From: CBDFKV01 sp965249035
GTDB lineage: Bacteria > Pseudomonadota > Gammaproteobacteria > Arenicellales > Poriferihabitantaceae
Direction of reading: 5' to 3'
DNA length: 64,000 bases
NCBI GenBank assembly: GCA_965249035.1
Contig: CBDFKV010000003.1
Coordinates: 1-64,000 of the forward strand
Below, piece by piece: positions 1 through 7,456 of this stretch. Position 1 is the first letter of the stretch. Every line of letters starts with the position of its first letter. The notes beneath the pieces were generated by a model, which worked only from the letters and a program-made list of their open reading frames with translations, ran no database searches and was not told the DNA's origin. The translations under genes were made by a program, and so were the position numbers.

Positions 1-2
1 TG

Positions 3-479
3 TATCACTTAATTCGAACCTTGACTATCGCCATTCTTTCTATTGCATCGATGAGCAGTGCCTCAGCAGCAGAGCCTATCAATACACTAGACCGTTCGGG
101 CGTCTGGGGATACGAATCTTCAGGTGTCGCGGTTCGAGGATACGACACGGTTGCTTATTTCACGCTCGGCAAACCGACTGAGGGAAAAGAGACAATTGAA
201 ACTGAATGGAAAGGTGCAAAATGGCGGTTTTCTTCACAACAACACTTGGATTTATTTGTCGCCAACCCTGAAAAATACGCACCTCAATTCGGCGGTTATT
301 GTGCTTATGGTGTTGCTACTGGCAATCTAGTTAAAATAGAACCCGACTTATGGGACATTATCGATGATAAGCTTTATCTAAACTATGATAAAGAGCTTCA
401 AGGAAAATGGCGCGTTGATATCCCAGGATTTATCGTACAAGCACATGAAAAATTTGAACGACTTCTCGTTGAAAAGTAA
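3..479 (+). CDS. Exported YHS-domain protein (5' end outside window)
   Basis: The frame is open to the left edge, so the start codon probably lies outside the window; a TTG at 21 is a possible but less likely start. The visible N-terminus is hydrophobic and ends in an AxA-like site (SSASAAEP), as expected for a signal peptide. The mature part carries the YHS-domain signature: GYDTVAYF, then a segment on placing the protein in FSS...HLDLFVANPEKYAPQFGGYCAYG, and a C-terminal IPGFIVQAHEKFERLL. YHS-domain proteins of this type are small periplasmic proteins of uncertain function, sometimes linked to metal binding. The function here is unknown; the family assignment is fairly secure. Confidence 0.75.
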   Translation, partial: YHLIRTLTIAILSIASMSSASAAEPINTLDRSGVWGYESSGVAVRGYDTVAYFTLGKPTEGKETIETEWKGAKWRFSSQQHLDLFVANPEKYAPQFGGYCAYGVATGNLVKIEPDLWDIIDDKLYLNYDKELQGKWRVDIPGFIVQAHEKFERLLVEK

Positions 480-615
480 CTCAGAGGGGAGTATTAGCAT
501 TGATCCTAATCCCGGCACAACCGGCAGTCTTATCGTGTTTTTTGACCTTCTGACTGACCGTTTTGAGTATCTTACCGACAGCCAAGAATGTAAAGCCTGG
601 CTGCCGATAATTATC

Positions 616-1242
616 CTATATTTCGGTTTGCTCTGCTATTTCAAGAGCGTCCTCAACCTCAACACCTAGATACTTAACTGTGCTTTCCAGTTTGGTATGT
701 CCGAGCAACAGCTGAACTGCTCTGAGATTCTTGGTGCGCTTATAAATTAGTGATGGTTTTGTGCGCCTCATCGAGTGGGTTGCGTATATCGCAGGGTCAA
801 GACCAATGGCTGCAACCCAACGTTTTACAATTCGAGCATATTGCCGAGTCGAAATGTGATCAGACGCGGATAGTCTGCTTTTAAACAAGTAGTCTGATTG
901 ATTGAGATTCTTCAAATCAATGTGGGCTTGGAGAGAATCTCGGGTTCCTGATGTAATTTCGAACTGAACTGGTACTTTTGTTTTTTACTGCAACACCATG
1001 GCTCTGCTGGCAATTGAGCCTAAATTTGAAATGTCGCTAATCTTCAATTTCACCAAGTCACAGCTTCTTAGTTTGCTATCGATTGCTAGGTTGAACAGCG
1101 CAAGCTCTTGATGGTTTTCAGATAATTGTAGTCGTATACGAATCGCCCAAACTTCCTTAAGCTTAAGAGCAGGACGTTGGCCTACTAATTTACCCTTGTT
1201 CCATGGAGCTACATTACGTGATTGTGCGTTCGAGTTTCCCAT
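616..1242 (-). pseudogene. Short tyrosine recombinase (phage-type integrase), one in-frame stop
   Basis: Two open stretches lie in the same minus-strand frame, separated only by a TAA at 985-987. Joined, they give a protein of about 208 residues of the short integrase family that begins with WNKGKLVGQ. The N-terminal half has AIRIRLQL and LFNLAIDSKLR-CDLVKL (first catalytic arginine region). The C-terminal half has THSMRRTK (the H-x-x-R box), LLLGH and a YLG tyrosine region. Family members usually read Gln-Gln-Lys-Thr at the break; here CAG-TAA-AAA-ACA, so a single C-to-T change would explain the stop. A GAGGT ribosome site precedes the ATG at 1242. It is probably inactive unless the stop is read through. 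Confidence 0.8.
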
Positions 1243-1372
1243 TGTGATACCTCATTTCGATTATGGGTATCTAGTATGCTCCTGAGACTATTTGGCGCTT
1301 TGCAGGTTAAAAATGCTTAGAGCATCTCTCACGCTCTGGGATAAGTAATCGCGGGCTGCGCCCCCACGCCCC

Positions 1373-1642
1373 CTATTTCCGTTTGTAGATCTTCGAGCGA
1401 TGCCCGATCTCGATTACCAAGATAGTGATCTCCTGATCTTGTATCTTACAAAGCACTTGATAGTCACCGATACGGTATCGCCAGATTTCAGATTTGCCAA
1501 CTAATTGCGTTCCCAAAGCTCGAGGGTTTTCGTGATTCGCTAACCTCTCGACGAGAAACTTTTTGATTCTGGCCTTTAACGCCGCATCAAGTCTCTTTGT
1601 TTCCTTGATCGCTTGGTCGTTGTACTTAATCGTCCACTGCAT
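1373..1642 (-). CDS. RelE/ParE-family toxin
   Basis: About 89 residues with the RelE fold pattern: an N-terminal WTIKYNDQAIKETKRLD strand-helix, NPRALGTQLVG, then WRYRIGDYQVLCKIQD and the C-terminal VIEIGHRSKIYKR. RelE-type proteins cleave mRNA on the ribosome. The gene overlaps the 3' end of the antitoxin gene by 17 nt, so the two are translationally coupled. The start at 1642 (MQWTIKY) fits the family better than the ATG at 1654, which adds four residues. The basic residues typical of the active site (R in WRYR, R and K near the C-terminus) are present, so it looks intact. Confidence 0.85.
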   Translation of the reverse strand: MQWTIKYNDQAIKETKRLDAALKARIKKFLVERLANHENPRALGTQLVGKSEIWRYRIGDYQVLCKIQDQEITILVIEIGHRSKIYKRK

Positions 1643-1844
1643 CCCAGAACTCATCTGAGCTGATCACCTTTGCTCGGCCTGCGGGGATATCCTCTAACGC
1701 TTTTTCCGCAAGGTAAATATCTTCCAGATCATCCAGATGCTCCTTGATGGCTTCACGAGCATAGTAGGATTTTGTTCGACCTGTTGCCTTGGCTAAAGCC
1801 TCTAATCGATGTTCTAAATTTTCGGGTAATCTAACAGCTAACAT
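1626..1844 (-). CDS. RelB-type antitoxin (ribbon-helix-helix)
   Basis: Seventy-two residues starting MLAVRLPENLEHRLEALAKATGRTKSYY, a typical ribbon-helix-helix DNA-binding start, followed by an acidic tail (SDEFWDAVDD) that would bind the toxin. The ATG at 1844 is chosen because the family begins at this strand; a longer frame reaches 1913 but has no family match. It is the first gene of a two-gene toxin-antitoxin operon with the RelE-type toxin. Such antitoxins usually repress their own promoter; a short dyad lies 29-39 nt upstream. Confidence 0.85.
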   Translation of the reverse strand: MLAVRLPENLEHRLEALAKATGRTKSYYAREAIKEHLDDLEDIYLAEKALEDIPAGRAKVISSDEFWDAVDD

Positions 1845-1872
1845 GAGTATGATATTGATCGGGTTGCGATGG

Positions 1873-1883
1873 TTGTAATACAA
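1873..1883. promoter_or_regulatory. Candidate operator dyad of the toxin-antitoxin operon
   Basis: An 11-bp perfect dyad, TTGTA-A-TACAA, lies 29-39 nt upstream of the antitoxin start. Ribbon-helix-helix antitoxins normally autorepress through short dyads at this place. No clear -35/-10 pair could be assigned, so this is an inference from position and symmetry only. Confidence 0.35.
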
Positions 1884-2113
1884 GTATGACACTATTAACT
1901 TGCCTATCGCCACTGCGACTGTCCGGTATTTGCTGCCAGAGACAGTCGCAGATTTCTAATTCGTCTCAAAGTTGCCCAAAGCCGCTATTTCAATCTGGCC
2001 CCTTTGGCTTTAAATATCTGCAAAATCTAGCAACACAAAAACTCTGAGGCTAAAATACGCCGTTTCCTGATTCCCGCCAGCGGGCAACTTTTAAGGGTTT
2101 ACAACTTTACGCT

Positions 2114-2998
2114 ATGAGCAACGCTCTTTACGAATCAAATTTATCCGATCTGGAACGTATCAACCAGGGCAAGGTGCGCGACATCTATGCCGTTGATGAT
2201 AACCACCTGCTTATTGTAACCACAGACAGGCTCTCTGCTTTCGATGTCATTCTACCTGATCCGATTCCAGGCAAAGGGGCAGTGCTGACCAACCTGTCTA
2301 ATTTCTGGTTTGAGCGCACTAAAAATATCGTGCCGAATCATTTGACTGATGTGTATCTTGCCAATGTCATTACTGATGCTGATGAACGTGCCGAGGTAGG
2401 TGATCGCGCAATCGTTGTTAAGCGTTTAAAGCCACTGCCAGTTGAAGCAGTGGTACGCGGTTACCTGATTGGTTCTGGCTGGAAAGATTACCTGGCTACC
2501 GGTGAAGTCTGCGGAATCGCATTACCGGCAGGACTCGAAATGGCTGCCCAGTTACCCGAACCTATTTTCACACCGGCTACCAAAGCTGATGTCGGTGATC
2601 ATGACGAGAATATCGGCTTCGCCCGCATGTGCGACATGGTGGGTACGGAACTGGCTGAGAAAGTCCGTGACCTGGCAATTAAAATTTACCTGCACGGCGC
2701 CGAATACGCGCGCCAGCAAGGCATCATTATTGCGGACACCAAGTTTGAGTTTGGCCTTGATGACGATGGTGAGTTGTACCTGATTGATGAGGTGCTGACA
2801 CCTGACTCTTCACGCTTCTGGCCCGCTGATCAGTATACAACCGGCATCAGCCCACCCAGTTATGACAAGCAGTTTGTGCGTGATCATCTGGAAACACTGA
2901 ACTGGGACAAGAAAGCACCCGGTCCAAAATTACCCGAAGATGTCATCAGCAAAACTGCTGAGAAGTATCAGCAGGCACTGGATCAGTTAACTAGCTAA
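2114..2998 (+). CDS. purC: Phosphoribosylaminoimidazole-succinocarboxamide (SAICAR) synthase
   Basis: The enzyme joins CAIR and aspartate with ATP to give SAICAR in purine synthesis. The 294-residue sequence shows the family motifs GKVRDIY near the start, TTDRLSAFDV (about residues 37-46), KRLKPLPVEAVVRGYLIGSGW, and near the C-terminus ADTKFEFG and DEVLTPDSSRFWP. It is of the longer type (about 290-300 residues) rather than the 237-residue Escherichia coli type. The gene stands alone: the next gene downstream is convergent and a hairpin lies between them. Nothing is missing from the active site that I can see. Confidence 0.97.
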   Translation: MSNALYESNLSDLERINQGKVRDIYAVDDNHLLIVTTDRLSAFDVILPDPIPGKGAVLTNLSNFWFERTKNIVPNHLTDVYLANVITDADERAEVGDRAIVVKRLKPLPVEAVVRGYLIGSGWKDYLATGEVCGIALPAGLEMAAQLPEPIFTPATKADVGDHDENIGFARMCDMVGTELAEKVRDLAIKIYLHGAEYARQQGIIIADTKFEFGLDDDGELYLIDEVLTPDSSRFWPADQYTTGISPPSYDKQFVRDHLETLNWDKKAPGPKLPEDVISKTAEKYQQALDQLTS

Positions 2999-3092
2999 TA
3001 GATAGTCCAGTCATAGCTGCTCACGTACAAAGAGTTCATCGGGTCAGCCAGCCTGATCTGGGTACGCTGAACGTCCGCTTTGCGTTGACCAG

Positions 3093-3115
3093 ATAGCTGC
3101 CAATAAGGCAGCTAT
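3093..3115. terminator. Hairpin between convergent purC and cupin genes
   Basis: A perfect 9-bp stem (ATAGCTGCC / GGCAGCTAT) closes a 5-nt AATAA loop between two convergent genes. There is no long T-run on either side, so it may act as a weak bidirectional terminator or a 3'-end stabiliser. Confidence 0.5.
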
Positions 3116-3132
3116 AAGTATCTTAGCGGCAC

Positions 3133-3423
3133 TCATTTCAATTCAATTTCCACAAACACAAACTCATAGTCATTGTGGTTAACGACGTTGTGTTCCACTC
3201 CCTTAGGCCGGGCATAGGACACTCCAGCAACCAGATCAGAAACACTTTCCCCATCTGCGGCTTCAATTAACAGCTGGCCGGTTGTTTGCGGAACGACAAT
3301 ATAGTCGTACTCATGGCGATGCCAGGTTGTTTCCGCTCCTGGCTCAAATCGCCACTCAGTAACGACGGTACGATCATTGTCTATTTGAACCGTTGGTTTT
3401 GCGATCTTTCGTGCTGTAGCCAT
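3133..3423 (-). CDS. Small single-domain cupin protein
   Basis: Ninety-six residues forming one cupin barrel. The first cupin motif is seen in PGAETTWHRHEYDYIVVPQTTGQL (metal-type histidines in WHRHE) and the second in GVSYARPKGVEHNVVNHNDYEFVFVEIEL. Proteins of this size and type are often metal-binding cupins of unknown substrate. The ATG at 3423 is preferred over a GTG at 3432 because GAGTGGGA lies at ribosome-site distance. It is monocistronic, convergent with purC. No specific reaction can be assigned. Confidence 0.75.
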   Translation of the reverse strand: MATARKIAKPTVQIDNDRTVVTEWRFEPGAETTWHRHEYDYIVVPQTTGQLLIEAADGESVSDLVAGVSYARPKGVEHNVVNHNDYEFVFVEIELK

Positions 3424-3600
3424 AATTCCCACTCAAAGCAAACAACTTATCGCTCACAATCGCTGACTACTAGTGTCACAATCAAACAACGTATAGTGCC
3501 AATACGACTTAAACGCCACCAAAATCAGCCGGTGTTTCCAGCAGCTATCGCGCCTTGGTTAATGCCATTGGCAGGGGTGATCCTATAAGGCTGCCAGTCG

Positions 3601-4869
3601 TCACTCGATTTCAAAATGATCCAGCTTTTTAGCCACCGATTGGTTGGTCAATCTTACATACTTCGGCAAACCATTTTCATACGGTGGGTAATCCTCGCCT
3701 TGCATCAGCGGGCCCAAATAGGCACGGCAGGCGTCGGTAATTCCAAAGCCATCATCGCTGATGAAATCAGCCGGCATCATTTTTTCAACATTCGCCACGT
3801 CACTGAGTGAGGCTTTACCAATTTTCCACTCATAAGGCTCATCCGAAATCCGATCAACCGTTGGCATCACTGAATTTTCACCGGCCAATGCTAGCTCAAC
3901 CGCCGCTTGACCCATTGCATATGCTTGGTCAACGTCCGATTTAGAGGCGATATGGCGTGCGGCACGTTGTAGGTAATCGGCCACGCCCCAGTGATATTTC
4001 AAGCCTAAATCATCGCGGATCATGTTCGCCACGACTGGCGCAACGCCACCCAATTGGGCATGACCAAACGCGTCTTTCAAGCCCTGGTCGGCCAAAAATT
4101 TACCATCCGGACCTTGTACGCCTTCGGATACGACAATGGATACATAGCCATAACTATCCACTTTCTCTTTCACTTTAGCCATGAAGGCTTTACGGTCAAA
4201 GGTGATTTCCGGGAATAAGACCAACACCGGCAAATCCATTTCCGGGGTAGAAGCCATCGCCCCGGCTGCCGCGATCCAGCCTGCGTGGCGGCCCATCACT
4301 TCCAGCACAAATACCTTGGTTGATGTTTTTGCCATTGAGGCGACGTCAAAGCTCGCTTCCAGGGTGGATACCGCGATGTATTTGGCGACTGAACCAAAAC
4401 CCGGGCAGTTGTCAGTAATCGGCAAATCGTTATCGACCGTTTTTGGCACATGGATGGCCTGGATCGGATAGCCCATAGAATCAGATAGTTGTGAGACTTT
4501 CAGGCAAGTGTCCGCCGAATCACCGCCACCGTTATAGAAGAAATAACCAATATTGTGCGCCTTAAAAACATCAATCAGACGATCATATTCACGCTTATTT
4601 TCTTCTAGACTTTTTAACTTGAAGCGGCAAGAGCCAAAGGCACCCGATGGTGTATGTTTCAGGGCTGCGATATCGGCATCGGATTCCAAACTGGTATCAA
4701 TTAGATCTTCGGTCAAAGCGCCGATAATGCCGTTGCGTCCCGCATAAACCGTACCAATTTTGTCGCTGTTGGCGCGTGCGGTTTCGATCACTCCCGCAGC
4801 GGAGGCATTAATGACGGCAGTGACACCACCCGACTGCGCATAGAACGCATTTTGCTTTGCTTTACTCAT
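3601..4869 (-). CDS. pfp: Pyrophosphate-dependent 6-phosphofructokinase
   Basis: Phosphorylates fructose 6-phosphate reversibly with PPi, in glycolysis and gluconeogenesis. The 422-residue chain has the phosphate-donor loop YNGGGDSADT, the catalytic segment PKTVDNDLP (the lysine after P is typical of PPi-dependent enzymes; ATP enzymes usually have glycine) and the sugar-phosphate motif MGRHAGW. Length matches the long PPi-PFK class. A 121-residue unknown protein gene ends upstream at position 4919, 50 nt from the start, and both may be in one transcript with the NorD-like gene. PPi-PFK is common in gammaproteobacteria that lack the ATP enzyme; whether that holds here is not visible. Confidence 0.93.
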   Translation of the reverse strand: MSKAKQNAFYAQSGGVTAVINASAAGVIETARANSDKIGTVYAGRNGIIGALTEDLIDTSLESDADIAALKHTPSGAFGSCRFKLKSLEENKREYDRLIDVFKAHNIGYFFYNGGGDSADTCLKVSQLSDSMGYPIQAIHVPKTVDNDLPITDNCPGFGSVAKYIAVSTLEASFDVASMAKTSTKVFVLEVMGRHAGWIAAAGAMASTPEMDLPVLVLFPEITFDRKAFMAKVKEKVDSYGYVSIVVSEGVQGPDGKFLADQGLKDAFGHAQLGGVAPVVANMIRDDLGLKYHWGVADYLQRAARHIASKSDVDQAYAMGQAAVELALAGENSVMPTVDRISDEPYEWKIGKASLSDVANVEKMMPADFISDDGFGITDACRAYLGPLMQGEDYPPYENGLPKYVRLTNQSVAKKLDHFEIE

Positions 4870-4918
4870 TGAACTTCCTCTATATCATTAAAATAGGGTC
4901 GCGCTGATCCCACTCAAT

Positions 4919-5284
4919 TTAGTGGGTATCAGGCTTACTGCTCTCGGCCATGGCCAAATTGCGTTCGTGGTCGGCTTGTGCCTGCAATACAGCAAGGACA
5001 CAATCTTCGACAGCAGTAAAAATAGCTTGTGGGGTACTGAATTGCTCGTTTGGGGTATAGAAATAAGTGCTACGGAACTGATCCGCGCCGACGCGTAAGA
5101 TCGCAAAGTTGCAATCGCGCGCGGTCCAAAACAAGACCGGGCACTGGGTCAGGGTATCATCCCCCGGGGTTAATTGTGCTTCGCTATCAGCAAGATGAAT
5201 TTCAACCTCTGAGGCATAGCGCTGGTTGACTAGTTGCTGGATGGCTGCCAGCTGATCATCAGAAAAATCCGGTATCGTGCTCAT
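4919..5284 (-). CDS. Unknown 121-residue cytoplasmic protein
   Basis: I do not recognise a family. The protein is acidic, has no signal peptide or membrane segment, and contains three cysteines spread over the chain. A central strand-rich part (CPVLFWTARDCNFAILRVGADQF) is followed by a long C-terminal helix (PQAIFTAVEDCVLAVLQAQADHERNLAMA). It lies between the NorD-like VWA gene and pfp in the same direction, with 87 and 49 nt gaps, so it may be cotranscribed with either. Codon use resembles its neighbours, supporting a real gene. Confidence 0.6.
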   Translation of the reverse strand: MSTIPDFSDDQLAAIQQLVNQRYASEVEIHLADSEAQLTPGDDTLTQCPVLFWTARDCNFAILRVGADQFRSTYFYTPNEQFSTPQAIFTAVEDCVLAVLQAQADHERNLAMAESSKPDTH

Positions 5285-5371
5285 AGCATTTTTGGCGTTA
5301 GAATGTCCTAATTCTACCGCTAAACCATGCTCTGCTGTATCAATTGGGTCTATAGTTTGAATTGGCTTTAC

Positions 5372-7456
5372 TTATCGTGTGGTCAGGCGACGGTAGACTG
5401 CGGCGACTTTTTTGGGTAGCTCGCCCACGTCATCCAGCATGACGTAACCATTTTCACCAAATAGATGCGGTAAATAGTCCTGCGCCTCAGAATCAATGGT
5501 AATGCAAAAGGGCTTAATGCCTATCGCCTGCGCTTCCAACAAGGCTTTGCGTGTATCTTCAATACCATAGCGGCCCTTATAGCCATCGTAATCATCCGGT
5601 TTGCCGTCCGATAACACCAGCAACACACGATGACGCGCCTCGACTTTTTTCAGCTTCTCGGTCAAATGCCGGATGCTGGCACCCATGCGCGTATAGTATT
5701 TTGGCATTAAGCCACCAATCCGGGCGCGGGTTTCATCGTCGTAAGAGGCTGAAAAGGTTTTGATCGGAAAAATCTCGCAACGTTGCCGGGTCATGCCCGA
5801 AAACGCATAGATCGCATACTCATCATCTAAAATTTCCAACGCCTCACAAATCAAAATCAGGCTTTCACGCTCCGCTTCGTTAATCCAACCCTTGGTCGAA
5901 CCGCTGACATCCACCGTCAGCATTACCGCAACGCTGCGGTCGATGCGGTTGTGGCGCAAATACACCCGGTCGCTAATTTCTTCGCCTGACAGACGCTGAA
6001 TTTGCGCATCAATCACTGCATCGATATCAACATCGTCGCCATCGAATTGCCGCCGCAGCCGCAGCGGCTGATCGCGAATACCTTCAAACACGCGCCGGAT
6101 CTCACGCACCAGCGGCCGATATTTTTGCATCACTGACTCACTAAAACGGTCGTATACCGGTGTCACTTCGCGCTCTAACACCCGGCACCAATCCTGCCGA
6201 TAATGCTGACGCTCAACATCCCACTCGTCATACCAAAAAGTCGGGCATTCAGACTCATCCAGTGGGTCAAACTGAGGTGGCGCATCATCCTCTGCCAGCT
6301 CACCATTGGCCTGCATCGGTAGCTGATCAAAGTCTTGCAGCAACGACTCGACTAACTGCCGCATGGCCGGTGATAGGGCAGCACTGTCGCCTGTCGGACT
6401 CAAGGCACCATCGCTTTGACCTGACTGAATTTGCTCCTCGGCCGCTGCCAGCAAAGCATCAGCCGATAAATCATCGGCTTGCATTTGCTGCATTAATTGC
6501 TGGCTTTCGGTGTTCTGGCGTTCCTGCATCACCCGCTCAGTTTCTGCCAAATTCAGGCGCCCTTGAAACGCCAATCCATGCGGCACACTCAACCGTAGTT
6601 TCAACAGTGCGGTCAACGCAATAAAAGTCGTATTAACATCTGCCTCAGGTGCGCGCAAACGCGAAGCAAAAACTTGCCAAGTTTTATCGTGGGGTAGTTG
6701 CAACGGGCTAATTGCATTCATCTGTCGGTGTAAACCGGGTAATTCTCGCTCCAAACACGCCATCAAGCGCACGCTTTCCAGCAGCATAAATAAGGACTCG
6801 GCACCTATCGGATCATCGTAGGTTTCCAGCCTATCACTTACAGTCGGCGCGTCGACATCAGCACGCTTAAACGTTCCAAAACGAGTTTGCGCCCATAAAA
6901 ATACAGCCACCACTTTGAAAAATTGAGCATTTTTGTGTTTATCTGGGTAGCGATCAATCCGAGCTGGCAAATACAGTGTTTCCGTATCGGTGTAGGGAAT
7001 ATCAGCCACATCGATAGCAAGATCACGGCCAGATAAACCACGGATAAAAATAGCCAGACGATGTTGCTCATTACTCAGCAAAGCGGCCGAATGACGGCGC
7101 AAAAACTGTTGTGCGAATTCATCCAAGCTGGTCAGCGATTTCACCGCAGGATACAGCCCTTCTTGATCATACACATCCAAAGCTTGCAAGACCCACAGCC
7201 GGGTGCCTTTTTGGCTGAGCGCGGTCAGCGCCTTGGCGAGATGTTCACCCACATGGTAGGCCAGCTCAACATTGGAACGCGCAATCACTTGCAGCCAGTG
7301 CAAACAAAAAGTTTGATCGGCTTTATCCATCGCCTGCAAACTGTCAAACAAGGGCGCGATCGGTCGACGTGGTGAAATAACTGCTTCAAAAACTCGCTGC
7401 AGCGTTTCATCAATGGGGACAGGCGCGAATGGCACTAAGTTAAGGCTTCTCAGCAT
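5372..7456 (-). CDS. NorD/CbbO-like VWA-domain protein, 5' end altered by IS4 insertion
   Basis: The C-terminal 200 residues form a von Willebrand A domain with a metal-ion site: LTVDVSGSTKG (DxSxS) and VLLVLSDGKPDDYDGYKGRYG-EDTRKA. The long N-terminal helical part and an acidic middle (ADDLSADALLAAAEEQ) match the NorD/CbbO family, whose members work with a MoxR-type ATPase (NorQ/CbbQ) in activating nitric oxide reductase or Rubisco. No such ATPase is in this window. The original start was an ATG now at 8997 (MSAPVPIDE...). The IS4 element inserted four codons into the gene. The current frame instead starts at 7456 inside the element end (MLRSLNLVPFAPVPIDE), with a GGAG site 8 nt ahead, also supplied by the element. 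The protein is therefore nearly full length and possibly still made. Confidence 0.8.
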   Translation of the reverse strand: MLRSLNLVPFAPVPIDETLQRVFEAVISPRRPIAPLFDSLQAMDKADQTFCLHWLQVIARSNVELAYHVGEHLAKALTALSQKGTRLWVLQALDVYDQEGLYPAVKSLTSLDEFAQQFLRRHSAALLSNEQHRLAIFIRGLSGRDLAIDVADIPYTDTETLYLPARIDRYPDKHKNAQFFKVVAVFLWAQTRFGTFKRADVDAPTVSDRLETYDDPIGAESLFMLLESVRLMACLERELPGLHRQMNAISPLQLPHDKTWQVFASRLRAPEADVNTTFIALTALLKLRLSVPHGLAFQGRLNLAETERVMQERQNTESQQLMQQMQADDLSADALLAAAEEQIQSGQSDGALSPTGDSAALSPAMRQLVESLLQDFDQLPMQANGELAEDDAPPQFDPLDESECPTFWYDEWDVERQHYRQDWCRVLEREVTPVYDRFSESVMQKYRPLVREIRRVFEGIRDQPLRLRRQFDGDDVDIDAVIDAQIQRLSGEEISDRVYLRHNRIDRSVAVMLTVDVSGSTKGWINEAERESLILICEALEILDDEYAIYAFSGMTRQRCEIFPIKTFSASYDDETRARIGGLMPKYYTRMGASIRHLTEKLKKVEARHRVLLVLSDGKPDDYDGYKGRYGIEDTRKALLEAQAIGIKPFCITIDSEAQDYLPHLFGENGYVMLDDVGELPKKVAAVYRRLTTR
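7416..7426. repeat. Target-site duplication of the IS4 element, left copy
   Basis: GGGACAGGCGC is repeated exactly at 8981-8991 on the other side of the element. An 11-bp duplication is within the 9-13 bp usual for IS4-family insertions, which shows direct transposition into an intact gene. Confidence 0.9.

Noticed and set aside
3568..3596. TGGCAG/CTGCCA hairpin after pfp as a terminator
   Set aside because: Only 6 bp over a 16-nt loop and without a T-run.
6160..6624. A 154-residue plus-strand ORF inside the NorD-like gene
   Set aside because: It lies entirely opposite a conserved coding region and its translation is low-complexity and without any family pattern.
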